From Pseudomonas urmiensis (lineage in GTDB: Bacteria; Pseudomonadota; Gammaproteobacteria; Pseudomonadales; Pseudomonadaceae): 64,000 nucleotides of DNA. Below the pieces are notes generated by a model. It did no database searches, was not told the DNA's origin, and worked only from the letters and a program-made list of their open reading frames with translations. Both the position numbers and the translations under genes were made by a program. The stretch covers positions 2,981,001 to 3,045,000 of the forward strand of contig NZ_JABWRE020000001.1 in NCBI RefSeq assembly GCF_014268815.2, in the 5' to 3' direction. Every line of letters begins with the position of its first letter. Position 1 is the stretch's first letter. Of this stretch, positions 1 to 8,751 are shown piece by piece.

Positions 1-4
1 CGGC

Positions 5-283
5 ATGATGACCCACGATCGTGAACATCCACAGATGGTCGAGCAGTTGCGGGTGATTCTGAATGTGGCGCTAAACGAGGAATGGAAAGAGCTGATGGAG
101 AATCGCCAGAGTGGCGCGATGTCTGGGGTGTATTACTTGTCGGGGCAGGTGGAGGACAGCCTTTTGAGCAAGGATGCACAATCGCTGGCGCCTGCACCGG
201 CCTCATCGCGGGGCAAGCCCGCTACAGGGTTAGCGCTGACCCGCGATGAAGCCGGGGCAGCTAACCTCAAGCCGTGGCCATAG
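5..283 (+). CDS. Unrecognised protein, probably the 3' part of a gene entering from the left
   Basis: The reading frame is open from the left edge, so the ATGs at 5 and 8 may be internal. The first 55 or so residues are acidic and helical with ordinary codon use. The last 35 codons run through a REP element (197-229), so the natural C-terminus has either been extended by the repeat or the coding part ends in it. It converges on the PACE gene and overlaps its stop by 17 bases. I do not recognise the family and assign no function. Confidence 0.4.
   Translation: MMTHDREHPQMVEQLRVILNVALNEEWKELMENRQSGAMSGVYYLSGQVEDSLLSKDAQSLAPAPASSRGKPATGLALTRDEAGAANLKPWP
197..229. repeat. REP element
   Basis: Palindromic P. 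putida-type REP with the core GCGGGGCAAGCCCGC, lying between the two convergent genes and inside the end of the left-hand frame. A diverged second half lies near 240-262. Confidence 0.8.
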
Positions 284-695
284 CTGACGTCGGCAAGCCA
301 AAGATCCGATCGAACGCCCAGTTGTAGGCAAAGGTGTAGCACGGCACCAGCACGATGAACGCCAGGTCCACCAGCAACGCCTCCATCAGGGTCATGTCCA
401 GCCACCAGGCAATCAGCGGGATCAAATACACCACCAGCGTTAGCTGAAAACCAATGGCATGGCCAATCCGCCGGGCCACGCTGCGCCCGCGCTTGACCTG
501 GCGACTCTCCCACCATTCGAACAGGCTGTTGTAGATCAGGTTCCAGAGCATGGCGACGGTGGTGATCATCACCGCCAAGGGCCCGGTGTGCGAGGCCTGG
601 GTATCTGACAGGTAGGCGAGCCCAAGGGTCGACATGCACAGGCCGATCAGTTCATAGAAGGTCACGTAGACCAGTTTGCGTTTAAGTCCTTGCAC
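267..695 (-). CDS. PACE-family efflux transporter (AceI-like)
   Basis: Small inner-membrane protein of 142 residues with four predicted membrane helices arranged as two repeated bacterial transmembrane pair domains. The first has the E-L-I-G-L motif near residues 15-19, and polar W-E-S-W/R residues sit between helices 2 and 3. The family (proteobacterial antimicrobial compound efflux) exports biocides and polyamines by proton exchange. Translation probably starts at GTG 695, because GAGGT lies six bases upstream. It is divergent from a LysR gene, the usual arrangement for aceI/aceR, so that regulator probably controls it. The substrate here is unknown. Confidence 0.82.
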   Translation of the reverse strand: MQGLKRKLVYVTFYELIGLCMSTLGLAYLSDTQASHTGPLAVMITTVAMLWNLIYNSLFEWWESRQVKRGRSVARRIGHAIGFQLTLVVYLIPLIAWWLDMTLMEALLVDLAFIVLVPCYTFAYNWAFDRIFGLPTSAMATA

Positions 696-799
696 CGGGT
701 TACCTCGGGTGATGCGGTTACGAAAGCGGTGCAGGATGCTTCAATAAACTTGACAGAGAAAGTCAGCAGCTTTCAGATTAATTGAAAGGAGCCGACCCT

Positions 800-1693
800 A
801 TGAATTTTTCCAGCGATACCATTCAGGTGTTTCTCGCAGTACTCGACCGCGGCTCATTCTCGGCAGCGGCGCGAGCGCTCAAGCGGGTGCCTTCGGCGGT
901 GAGCATGGCCATCGGCAACCTCGAAGCGGAGCTTGGCTATGCGCTGTTCGAGCGCGGTTCACGCGAGGCCCGGCCCACTGCCCAGGCCAAGGCACTGGAG
1001 CCCCATGCCCGGCTGATCGCCGAGCAGCTGGGGTTGCTGCAAGTGCATTCCTTGGAATTGTCCCAGGGATTGGAAAGCAGCCTGGCCATTGCCGTGGTGC
1101 CAGACATCGATCACCGCCCCCTGTTACGCGCCATTGCCAGCCTGGCCGAGCGCTACCCATTGCTCGACATCGAGCTGCTCAGCGCCCCGCAGGAGGAGGC
1201 CTTGCAACTGCTCGACAGCGGTCGGGTCAGCCTGTGCCTGGCCTTTGCCGGGCTGCAGGTCGATCCACGCCGCAGTTTTCAGCACATCGCCAGCGAGTCG
1301 TTGGTCGCAACACTTTCACCTCACCATCCGGCGCTACTTAGCGGGCGCATTCGCTACCTGGAGGACCTGGTCAACGTGCGGCAGATCCTGGTCTGTAGCA
1401 GTGAGCTCCCTCTGGCCGACCCGCGCTCGCTGATCGGCGCCAGTCATTGGCGCAGCAACAGCCTGGACCTGGCCTTGCAGATGGTCGAAGCCGGGCTTGG
1501 CTGGGGCGATTTTCCCTTGTCACGGGTAGCGCCATTGATAGCTGCCGGGCGGTTGGTGCGGCTGGATTTTCATAACACGCAAAACGCCCTGGAGTTGCCG
1601 GTGCATGCGTTCTGGGGCAAGCAGCAGCCGTTGCGCCAAGGTGCGCGGACTCTGGTTGAACGGTTGGCACAGCCGTCCGTCGAAATCGCATGA
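800..1693 (+). CDS. LysR-family transcriptional regulator
   Basis: LTTR of 297 residues. The N-terminal winged helix-turn-helix (about 5-63) carries the typical R-G-S-F-S-A-A-A and P-S-A-V-S motifs, followed by a periplasmic-binding-protein-like effector domain (about 88-290). ATG 800 is preferred over an upstream TTG at 782 because AAAGGAG lies at 785-791. The gene is divergent from the PACE transporter with 104 bases between, which suggests that it regulates that exporter as AceR does in Acinetobacter. The effector is unknown. Confidence 0.85.
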   Translation: MNFSSDTIQVFLAVLDRGSFSAAARALKRVPSAVSMAIGNLEAELGYALFERGSREARPTAQAKALEPHARLIAEQLGLLQVHSLELSQGLESSLAIAVVPDIDHRPLLRAIASLAERYPLLDIELLSAPQEEALQLLDSGRVSLCLAFAGLQVDPRRSFQHIASESLVATLSPHHPALLSGRIRYLEDLVNVRQILVCSSELPLADPRSLIGASHWRSNSLDLALQMVEAGLGWGDFPLSRVAPLIAAGRLVRLDFHNTQNALELPVHAFWGKQQPLRQGARTLVERLAQPSVEIA

Positions 1694-1712
1694 AGAACAG
1701 CCAGTAACTGTT

Positions 1713-1739
1713 TCAACATTTTTCGCCCTGAGCCGATAA
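1713..1739 (+). promoter_or_regulatory. Candidate sigma28 (FliA) promoter for the chemoreceptor
   Basis: GCCGATAA at 1732-1739 is an exact match to the FliA -10 consensus. Eleven bases upstream, TCAACATT at 1713-1720 matches the -35 consensus TAAAGTTT at five of eight positions. The start codon of the downstream chemoreceptor is at 1816. Motility-class control of a chemoreceptor is expected. Confidence 0.6.
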
Positions 1740-1815
1740 AACCCTTGAAAGGTCCCGCCATCGCGCCACGAGCGCACGGCGCCCTCCCCCAAGAAATGGC
1801 TCAAGGTCTCGAAAC

Positions 1816-3702
1816 ATGAACCTGAAGTTCCGCCACAAGATTCTCCTCAGCGCCTGCGGTGTCGTCGTCCTGGCATTCGCACTGTTCACCCTCTACAACG
1901 ACTACCTGCAACGCAGCACGATTCGCCAGAACATCGAATCGTCGGTCCAGCAGTCCGGCGCGCTTACAGCGAGCAGCGTGCAGAACTGGATGAGCGGACG
2001 CATCCTGGTCCTGGAAAACCTCGCCCAGGACATCGGCCAGCAAGGCGCTGGCGACAACTTGGCGGGGCTGGTCGATCAGCCTTCCTACACGCGCAACTTC
2101 CTGTTTACCTACCTTGGCCAGGCCAACGGCGTGTTCACCCAGCGCCCCGACACGCAGATGCCGGCCGGCTACGACCCACGCCAGCGGCCTTGGTACGGCG
2201 CCGCTGCCAGCGCTGGACAAACCGTGCTGACCGCCCCCTACCAAGGCGCAGTGGGCGGGTTGATGGTGACCATCGCCACCCCGGTCAAAGCCAAGGCCGA
2301 CGGCCAGCTGATCGGTGTGGTCGGCGGTGACCTGACCCTCGATACCCTGGTGGAGATCATCAACTCGGTGGACTTCGGCGGCATCGGCCATGCGTTCCTC
2401 GCCGACCGCGATGGCCAAGTGATCGTCAGCCCCGACAAAAGCCAGCTGATGAAGAACCTCAAGGACATCTACCCCGCCAGCAACCTGCGGGTCGAGTCGG
2501 GCATGCAGGATGTGACCCTCAACGGGGAAGAGCGACTGATCTCGTTCGCACCCGTGACCGGCCTGCCTTCGGCGCAGTGGTACATCGGCCTGTCGATCGA
2601 CAAAGACAAAGCCTTCGCGGCGCTGAGCCAGTTCCGCACCTCGGCGATCATCGCCATGCTCATCGCCGTGGCAGCCATCGCAGGCCTCTTGGGCTTGTTG
2701 ATTCCAGTACTGATGCGCCCGCTGACCACCATGGGCCGGGCCATGCGCGATATCGCCGAAGGCGAAGGCGACCTGACCCGCCGCCTGGACGTGCAGAACA
2801 AGGACGAGTTCGGCGAGCTGGCCAGCTCCTTCAACCGCTTCGTCGAGCGTATCCATGCCTCGATCAGCGAAGTGTCTTCGGCCACCCGCCTGGTGCATGA
2901 CCTGTCGGAAAAAGTGGTGAGCGCCTCCAACGCCTCGATCACCGGCTCCGAAGAGCAAAGCATGCGCACCAACAGCGTGGCGGCCGCGATCAACCAACTC
3001 GGCGCCGCCACCCAGGAAATCGCCCGCAACGCCGCCGATGCTTCGCAGCACGCCAGCGGCGCCAGCGAGCAGGCGCATGACGGCCGCCAGGTGGTCGACG
3101 ATGCCATCAACGCAATGACCGCGCTGTCGCTGAAGATCAGCGAGTCGTGCGAGCAGATCGAAACCCTCAATGCTAGCACCGACGACATCGGCAAGATCCT
3201 CGACGTGATCAAGGGCATCTCGCAGCAGACCAACCTGCTGGCCCTCAACGCTGCCATCGAGGCCGCGCGGGCCGGTGAAGCCGGGCGTGGCTTTGCCGTG
3301 GTGGCCGACGAAGTGCGTAACCTGGCGCACCGCACCCAGGAGTCGGCCGAAGAGATCCACCGCATGATCACCAGCCTGCAAGTGGGCTCGCGTGAAGCGG
3401 TGCACACCATGAACGCCAGCCAGGTGTCCAGCGAGCAGACCGTGCAAGTCGCCAACCAGGCCGGCGAGCGCCTGGCCAGCGTCACCCAGCGCATCGGTGA
3501 GATCGACGGCATGAACCAATCGGTGGCGACCGCGACCGAGGAGCAGACGGCGGTGGTCGAAAGCCTCAACCTGGACATCACCCAGATCAACGCGCTGAAC
3601 CAGCAAGGGGTGCAGAACCTCAACGAGACCCTGGTGCACTGCGATGCCCTCAGCCAGCAGGCCGGGCGTTTGAAGCAGTTGGTGGGTAGTTTCCGTATCT
3701 AA
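1816..3702 (+). CDS. mcpA: Methyl-accepting chemotaxis protein, dCache amino-acid receptor (McpA/PctA type)
   Basis: Transmembrane chemoreceptor of 628 residues: TM1 about 9-31, periplasmic dCache domain about 35-275, TM2 about 276-300, HAMP about 300-355, and a cytoplasmic signalling domain whose conserved hairpin tip is near 470-515. The dCache domain contains Y119, R124, W126, Y127, Y142 and D172 with the spacing of the amino-acid-binding motif of PctA/McpA receptors, so the ligand is probably one or several L-amino acids. An amine-binding relative (McpU type) is the main alternative. No CheR-tethering pentapeptide is evident at the C-terminus. It converges on the transporter/oxidase operon, which fits sensing of that operon's substrate. 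Confidence 0.78.
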   Translation: MNLKFRHKILLSACGVVVLAFALFTLYNDYLQRSTIRQNIESSVQQSGALTASSVQNWMSGRILVLENLAQDIGQQGAGDNLAGLVDQPSYTRNFLFTYLGQANGVFTQRPDTQMPAGYDPRQRPWYGAAASAGQTVLTAPYQGAVGGLMVTIATPVKAKADGQLIGVVGGDLTLDTLVEIINSVDFGGIGHAFLADRDGQVIVSPDKSQLMKNLKDIYPASNLRVESGMQDVTLNGEERLISFAPVTGLPSAQWYIGLSIDKDKAFAALSQFRTSAIIAMLIAVAAIAGLLGLLIPVLMRPLTTMGRAMRDIAEGEGDLTRRLDVQNKDEFGELASSFNRFVERIHASISEVSSATRLVHDLSEKVVSASNASITGSEEQSMRTNSVAAAINQLGAATQEIARNAADASQHASGASEQAHDGRQVVDDAINAMTALSLKISESCEQIETLNASTDDIGKILDVIKGISQQTNLLALNAAIEAARAGEAGRGFAVVADEVRNLAHRTQESAEEIHRMITSLQVGSREAVHTMNASQVSSEQTVQVANQAGERLASVTQRIGEIDGMNQSVATATEEQTAVVESLNLDITQINALNQQGVQNLNETLVHCDALSQQAGRLKQLVGSFRI

Positions 3703-3715
3703 CCGCGCAGCCAAG

Positions 3716-3775
3716 GACAAGCCCGTTCCTACCGGTCACTACTGATCGTGTAGGAGCGGGCTTGCCCCGCGATGC
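3716..3775. repeat. REP inverted pair between convergent genes
   Basis: Two REP cores in opposite orientation (about 3716-3733 and 3750-3775) fold into a long hairpin between the stops of the chemoreceptor and the YkvI transporter. It could act as a bidirectional transcription barrier. Confidence 0.75.
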
Positions 3776-3777
3776 GT

Positions 3778-4842
3778 CTAGACCGCCAGCGCCTTGCTCA
3801 CCCGCCCACGCCGCACCCACGCCAGCAACACCGCCGCCATCAGCACGAAGCCCAGGTAGCCGAAGAACGGATACACCTCGCCCACCAGGCTGATGAACCC
3901 CACCAGGCTGCAGCCGAACGCCGCCACGCCCGTCACCAGCGAGCCCCAGCGAAATTGCGCAGTCCCCGCCGGCAACAGCCGCGACAAGAACGAAAACATC
4001 GTCCCCACCGCCGTGTTGACGATCATGCCGAAGATGATCAGGCACATCACCACGCCCAGCACTGGCGACACCTCGTTGGCAATCGACAACATCGGCATCG
4101 GCAGCTCAGCCACGCTGTCCAAGCGTGACAACAGCCCGGCGCTCATCACCAGCATCAGCAAACCCAGCGCCGCCCCGCCAATCAGCCCACCCCAGATTGC
4201 CGTCTTCTCGCCCTTGGCCGAGCCACCGAGAATCGCCAGGATCGGCGCACCGGCAACGATGTTGTAGGACACATACAAGAACGCCCCCAGCAACCAGTGC
4301 CGAGTGCCTGCCTGCTGCTGGCTGGCCAGCACATCCAGCTCGGCAAAACTCTGCTCGCGGGTGAACACGGCGTACAAGGCAATCGCCGAGGCGACCAGAA
4401 TCAGCAGCGGCGTGATAGCGCCGATGGCCAGAATCACCTTCTGCACATCCAGGCACACGATCGCCACCACCACCAGCGTCACCAGTACGCTGCCGGCCAG
4501 GGCCGGTATGCCGAACTGCTGTTCGAGCAACGCCCCGCCACCGGCGAGCATCACCACGGTCACGGCGAACATGAAGAAGGTGATCAGCCAATCGACGAAC
4601 AGCCCCAGATGACGGCCACAGATGGCCTGGATCACGTCCTTGTGCGAGGTGGCCTGTTGACGGTTGCCCAACCCCGCCAGGGCCATGCCCAGGAAGGTGA
4701 ACAAGGCAGCACTGACCGCCGCGCCGACCAAGCCCCAGACTCCGAAGTCGACGAAGAACAACAACAGTTCCCGTCCGGACGCGAACCCCGCGCCCACGAT
4801 CACACCGATGAAGGCACCGGCGATCTTCAGCTGCTCTTGCAT
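3778..4842 (-). CDS. YkvI-family membrane transporter
   Basis: Polytopic inner-membrane protein of 354 residues with about ten hydrophobic helices. The first contains the broken-helix motif G-A-G-F-A-S-G (about 18-24) typical of LeuT-fold APC-superfamily carriers. YkvI proteins are predicted secondary transporters without an established substrate. It is the last gene of the FAD oxidoreductase-RidA-YkvI run (66 bases after the RidA stop), so it probably imports the compound that the oxidase acts on, plausibly an amino acid or derivative. That substrate is an inference from context. Confidence 0.75.
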   Translation of the reverse strand: MQEQLKIAGAFIGVIVGAGFASGRELLLFFVDFGVWGLVGAAVSAALFTFLGMALAGLGNRQQATSHKDVIQAICGRHLGLFVDWLITFFMFAVTVVMLAGGGALLEQQFGIPALAGSVLVTLVVVAIVCLDVQKVILAIGAITPLLILVASAIALYAVFTREQSFAELDVLASQQQAGTRHWLLGAFLYVSYNIVAGAPILAILGGSAKGEKTAIWGGLIGGAALGLLMLVMSAGLLSRLDSVAELPMPMLSIANEVSPVLGVVMCLIIFGMIVNTAVGTMFSFLSRLLPAGTAQFRWGSLVTGVAAFGCSLVGFISLVGEVYPFFGYLGFVLMAAVLLAWVRRGRVSKALAV

Positions 4843-4908
4843 GTGAACCTCTGGCTGTTAGTTATTGTTCTTGTTGGTTTTTGCACGGGTTGGCAGGCCC
4901 AGCCCCAC

Positions 4909-5286
4909 TCAGCTCTGCCCGACAAACGCCTGCACTTCAATCTCCACATCCACCCCCAGCGCCAACGCCGAAGCCACGGTAGAACGCACCGGCAAGGCCG
5001 CGCCGAAGAACGCCTTGTACACCTCGTTGAAGCCGGCGAAGTGGCTCATGTCCGACAGCCACACGGTCACCTTCACCACTTGGTCGAAGCGCGCACCCGT
5101 CGCGGCCAGGCTCTCGCCAATACGCTCGCACACCGCGCGGGTCTGGGCCTGGATATCGCCGCGCACTACCTCACCGCCGGGGGTCATCGGCACTTGGCCC
5201 GAGAGGAACACAAAGCCTCCAGCCTTGACTGCACGGGAGAAGGGAAACGGCAAACTGCTCGGAAAACGCTGGATTTCATTGCTCAT
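4909..5286 (-). CDS. RidA-family (YjgF/UK114) enamine/imine deaminase
   Basis: Cytosolic protein of 125 residues, the usual length for the family. The active-site arginine sits in P-V-R-S-T-V (residue about 101), with the C-terminal V-E-I-E-V-Q-A strand. RidA proteins hydrolyse reactive enamine/imine products of amino-acid-metabolising enzymes to keto acids and ammonia. AGGAG precedes ATG 5286. Its start lies 13 bases after the stop of an FAD amine oxidase-like gene, so it probably clears the imine made by that enzyme. It may belong to a RidA subgroup other than the archetype. Confidence 0.85.
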   Translation of the reverse strand: MSNEIQRFPSSLPFPFSRAVKAGGFVFLSGQVPMTPGGEVVRGDIQAQTRAVCERIGESLAATGARFDQVVKVTVWLSDMSHFAGFNEVYKAFFGAALPVRSTVASALALGVDVEIEVQAFVGQS

Positions 5287-5299
5287 GACAAGCTCCTGG

Positions 5300-6436
5300 T
5301 TACGGTTGCTGAAAACGTGCAGGGGACAGCAGCTCAGGCACTACCCCCTGGGTGGTCAAGCTGGTGCAGATCGGCTGGCCCAGCAGCAGGTCGGCCGCCA
5401 GGCGTGAGGCGCCCGCCGCCGACTGGATGCCGTAGCCACCTTGTGCCGCCAGCCAGAAAAACCTCGGCATGCCTGGATCAAAGCCAAGCACCAGATCGCC
5501 ATCGGCCACGAATGAACGCAGCCCCGCCCAGCTGTGGCTGGGGCGACGAATCTCAAGGGTGGTGATGGCTTCGATGTTGTAGATGCCCAGCGCCAGGTCC
5601 AGCTCTTCTGGCGCAGCGTCCTGCGGCTGGACCGGGTCGGCGTTGGCCGGAGAGCCGAGCAGCTGGCCGGCATCGGGCTTGAAGTAGAAGCTTTCGTCGA
5701 CGCCGATCACCGCGGGCCAACGGGCGAAGTCTTGCGCCGCAGGCCCGGGGAAGGTGAAGGCAGTACGCCGGCAAGGCTGCAAGCCGACCTTGGCCACGCC
5801 ACATTGCTCAGCAACCTGATCGGCCCAAGCACCAGCGGCGTTGACCAATTGCCGCGCCTTGATACAACTGCCATCGGCCAGCTCGACCTGCCATAGATCA
5901 TCCAGGAAGTGCGCCTGGACCAACTCAGCGTTGCAGCGCAGCTCACCGCCCGCTTGGCGCAAACCACGCAGAAAGCCCTGGTGCAAGGTATGTACATCGA
6001 GGTCCATCGCGCCGGGCTCAAGTACCGCGCCTGCGAGAATCTCGCTACGCAGGCTCGGCACCAGGGCCAGGGCGCCGTCGCGATCAAGCAAGCTGACCTG
6101 GGTGCCATTGGCCAGGTTCTGTGCGTAGGTCGCCTCGAGCAGGTCGCGCTGTTCCACGCTGGCGACATACAGGCAGCCGCGAGGTTCGAGCAGCGGATGC
6201 TCGCAGAAGCCCTCCGGCGGCGCCTCATAGAACGCCCGGCTGGCGCGGGTCAGGGCCTGGATTTGCGGGGTGCCGTAGGCCTCCATGAACATCGCCGCCG
6301 AGCGCCCGGTGGAGTGATAGCCAGGCTGCGCCTCTCGCTCGAGCAGCAGGACTTTGCGCTGGCCAGCCAAGCGGTAGCCAACAGAGGCGCCGGCAATACC
6401 GGCGCCGATGATCAGGGTGTCGTAGATCTGGGTCAT
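5300..6436 (-). CDS. FAD-dependent oxidoreductase of the D-amino-acid oxidase/DadA superfamily
   Basis: Protein of 378 residues with an N-terminal Rossmann FAD site (G-A-G-I-A-G-A at about 11-17, E at the end of strand 2) and the H-S-T-G-R-S-A-A loop typical of glycine oxidase/sarcosine oxidase-like DAO enzymes. The family oxidises amines or amino acids to imines. No signal peptide is present. ATG 6436 is preferred to an upstream ATG at 6463 because the longer form adds an unconserved hydrophobic stub. It is the first gene of the operon with RidA and YkvI and is divergent from an XRE-cupin regulator. The substrate is unknown. Confidence 0.8.
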   Translation of the reverse strand: MTQIYDTLIIGAGIAGASVGYRLAGQRKVLLLEREAQPGYHSTGRSAAMFMEAYGTPQIQALTRASRAFYEAPPEGFCEHPLLEPRGCLYVASVEQRDLLEATYAQNLANGTQVSLLDRDGALALVPSLRSEILAGAVLEPGAMDLDVHTLHQGFLRGLRQAGGELRCNAELVQAHFLDDLWQVELADGSCIKARQLVNAAGAWADQVAEQCGVAKVGLQPCRRTAFTFPGPAAQDFARWPAVIGVDESFYFKPDAGQLLGSPANADPVQPQDAAPEELDLALGIYNIEAITTLEIRRPSHSWAGLRSFVADGDLVLGFDPGMPRFFWLAAQGGYGIQSAAGASRLAADLLLGQPICTSLTTQGVVPELLSPARFQQP

Positions 6437-6451
6437 GCAGGCTCTCGTCAC

Positions 6452-6490
6452 GATAATTATCATTTATGAGAATTCTAATATATGAGAATT
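6452..6490. promoter_or_regulatory. Operator-like repeats between divergent oxidoreductase and XRE-cupin genes
   Basis: The 113-base divergent intergenic region holds a perfect palindrome GATAATTATC (6452-6461) and a direct repeat TATGAGAATT at 6465-6474 and 6481-6490, 16 bases apart. This is markedly AT-rich against its surroundings. The likely ligand is the divergent XRE-cupin regulator. A diverged Fur box is a weaker alternative for the palindrome. Confidence 0.55.
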
Positions 6491-6549
6491 TACGATCCTG
6501 CAAGTGTCCAAGGTAAGATGTTCGACCAACGCCGCCGATGAGAGCCCCA

Positions 6550-7173
6550 ATGCCCGCCGACCAAACGCCTGCCCCAGAGCGCTCCCGCGCCCTACCCCTG
6601 CTTGATCGCGGCGAAGTCGGCGCACGCTTGCGGCAAGTGCGCAAATCCCGCCAGCTAACCCTCAAGCAACTGGCTGAACTCAGCGGCGTACCGGTCTCGA
6701 CGCTATCGAAGATGGAACTGGCACAGGTCTCGGTCAGCTACGAGAAACTGGCTGCCGCGGCGCGCGCGTTGAATGTCGATATCGCCCAGCTGTTTCGCGC
6801 CAGCGGCCAGGTCAATGCGCCGTCGCCGGCGACCGTGGTGGTCGACTCGATCCCAGACGCCGCAGGCTACTCCACCGGCACCTACGACTATTACCCGATC
6901 GCCGGGGCATTTCCGGAACGACGCATGACCCCGGCCTATGCGCGCATCATCGCCCGCGAACGCGGCCAGTTCGACGATTTTATCCGCCACCCCGGGCAGG
7001 AATTCGCAGTGGTGCTGAGCGGCCGCGTGCGGATTGAATTCGAGACCGGCGAGGCGGTGAGTATCGGTCCGCAGCAGACCGCTTATTTCGACAGCCAGGT
7101 AGGCCATATCTACCTGTCCGAGAGCGAGGATGGCGGCGATGCGCATGTGATGGTGGTGATGACCGATCGCTGA
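6550..7173 (+). CDS. XRE-family regulator with C-terminal cupin domain
   Basis: Protein of 207 residues. A helix-turn-helix (about 24-80) with the S-G-V-P-V-S-T-L-S-K recognition region is followed by a cupin_2 sensor domain (about 130-205) with the H-P-G-Q-E core. Such XRE-cupin proteins (PuuR-like) sense small metabolites and commonly regulate amine or amino-acid catabolism genes. ATG 6550 has AGAG five bases upstream; ATG 6538 is possible but lacks a ribosome site. It is divergent from the oxidoreductase operon, which it probably controls through the repeats at 6452-6490. Confidence 0.85.
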   Translation: MPADQTPAPERSRALPLLDRGEVGARLRQVRKSRQLTLKQLAELSGVPVSTLSKMELAQVSVSYEKLAAAARALNVDIAQLFRASGQVNAPSPATVVVDSIPDAAGYSTGTYDYYPIAGAFPERRMTPAYARIIARERGQFDDFIRHPGQEFAVVLSGRVRIEFETGEAVSIGPQQTAYFDSQVGHIYLSESEDGGDAHVMVVMTDR

Positions 7174-7284
7174 TCGCCTGGGCCAACAGTTATAACCTAA
7201 TAACGAACAAGTCTATTTGGCTATAAAAAAATCTATATGCTGGCAGCCATCCGATCACGGGCAAGTTGGGCAGTCGAGTAGCGT

Positions 7285-8070
7285 ATGGATGTAGGTTCTT
7301 TCGGTTTCACCATTGCGGGACTGGTTGTGGGCTTCATCGTTGGCATGACCGGCGTCGGCGGAGGTTCGCTGATGACCCCGATCCTGCTCTGGTTTGGCGT
7401 CAACCCCGCTACCGCCGTGGGTACCGACCTGCTCTACGCCGCCATCACCAAGGCCAGTGGCGTCTGGGTGCATGGGCGCAACAAGAACATCGACTGGAAG
7501 ATCACCGGCTGGCTGAGCCTGGGCAGCGTACCTGCGGCGGCCCTGACCCTGTGGTTCCTCAGCACCCTGCATGCCGACACCTCGGCGCTCAACGCGGTGA
7601 TCAAGCAAGGCCTGGCGGTCGTGTTGATCCTCACTGCGCTGGCGATTCTGTTCAAGTCGCGCCTGCAAGCCTTTGCCAACCGCCACGCCGGTGACCACTA
7701 CCACCTCAGCGACCGCAACCTGAACATCCTCACCGTGCTCACCGGCGTGGTGCTGGGCGTGATGGTCACCCTCACCTCGATTGGTGCCGGTGCCCTGGGC
7801 ACCGTGGCGTTGTTCCTGCTGTATCCGTTCCTGGTCACCCGCCGCCTGGTCGGCACCGAGATCGCCCACGCCGTGCCGCTGACCCTGGTCGCAGGCCTTG
7901 GCCACGCCGGCATGGGCAACATGGACTGGTCGCTGCTGGGCTACCTGCTGCTCGGCTCGCTGCCTGGCATCTACCTGGGCAGCCACCTCACCGGACGTAT
8001 TTCCGACAGCGTATTGCGCCCGTGCCTGGCGGCCATGCTGCTGATGATCGGCTACAAGCTGGCGTTCTGA
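7285..8070 (+). CDS. TSUP (TauE/SafE) family membrane transporter
   Basis: Inner-membrane protein of 261 residues with about eight helices in two repeated halves. The first half begins with the G-M-T-G-V-G-G-G-S-L motif and the second carries the matching T-S-I-G-A-G-A-L-G motif. The family includes exporters of sulfite and other sulfur oxyanions or organosulfonates. The upstream 90 bases are AT-rich (7191-7240, with TATAACCTAATAAC), reminiscent of Pseudomonas sulfur-regulon leaders, so CysB control is possible but unproven. No sulfur genes are adjacent. Confidence 0.83.
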   Translation: MDVGSFGFTIAGLVVGFIVGMTGVGGGSLMTPILLWFGVNPATAVGTDLLYAAITKASGVWVHGRNKNIDWKITGWLSLGSVPAAALTLWFLSTLHADTSALNAVIKQGLAVVLILTALAILFKSRLQAFANRHAGDHYHLSDRNLNILTVLTGVVLGVMVTLTSIGAGALGTVALFLLYPFLVTRRLVGTEIAHAVPLTLVAGLGHAGMGNMDWSLLGYLLLGSLPGIYLGSHLTGRISDSVLRPCLAAMLLMIGYKLAF

Positions 8071-8082
8071 GCCAACTGCCGT

Positions 8083-8622
8083 TCAGTTCAGACGCAGCCG
8101 CCACTGCCCGGTGAAGCTCAACTCCAGGCGTGACAGCGGCATCACATCGATGCGCTGGAACGACGCCAACGGGCAACCGAGCAGCTGCACCAGCACCGCG
8201 CGAATGACCATTGGATGGGTCACCGCCAGCCACTGTCCTGGCCCATCGAAGCCGGCCAACCAGGCGCCGACCCGCTCCACCAGCTGCGCGATCGACTCGC
8301 CGCCATGCGGGGCGCTATACGGATCTTGCAGCCACTGTGCGAGGGCCTCGGGCTGCTCAAGCTGCAACTGCTTTAGCGCCAGGCCCTGCCAACTGCCCAG
8401 ATCGCAGTCAGCCAGCGCAGGTTCGATAGAGGCCTGGGCGGCCAGCCAAGCTGCCGTTTCACTTGCCCTGCGTTCAGGCGCGCGCAGCACCTGCACCTCT
8501 GCAGCGGCCATCTCCAGCGGTTCGGCTAACGCCAGCACGGCATCCTCAGGGTGGGCCAAGCGCCCGCTCTTCTGGGCCTCGGTCAGGCCATGGCATATCA
8601 GGGTCAGGCGGACGGCTTTCAC
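8083..8622 (-). CDS. Histidine phosphatase family protein with CHG in place of RHG
   Basis: Cytosolic protein of 179 residues in the phosphoglycerate-mutase-like fold. The N-terminal signature reads L-I-C-H-G: the phospho-accepting His is kept but the usual preceding Arg, which binds phosphate, is Cys. The second His lies in A-V-T-H-P near the C-terminus, and G-G-E-S-I-A-Q occurs mid-protein. GTG 8622 is chosen because GAGGA lies six bases upstream; the longer reading from 8679 has no support. The substrate is unknown; activity may be altered or lost. Confidence 0.72.
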   Translation of the reverse strand: MKAVRLTLICHGLTEAQKSGRLAHPEDAVLALAEPLEMAAAEVQVLRAPERRASETAAWLAAQASIEPALADCDLGSWQGLALKQLQLEQPEALAQWLQDPYSAPHGGESIAQLVERVGAWLAGFDGPGQWLAVTHPMVIRAVLVQLLGCPLASFQRIDVMPLSRLELSFTGQWRLRLN

Positions 8623-8751
8623 CGGTATCCTCTTCGAAAGAAAACGCGCAGATGCGTTAGCATGCCTGTTTTTCGCCAACCCTGTCGCGTAGCAGGAACG
8701 CCGCGCCAGGTTCGCCAGTCCAACTCTGGCACCTCACCGCAAGAGCCCAAG

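Noticed and set aside
1801..3720. 639-codon open frame antisense to the chemoreceptor
   Set aside because: It is a GC-rich shadow of the real gene. No ribosome site or recognisable protein family; the sense frame has a complete chemoreceptor.
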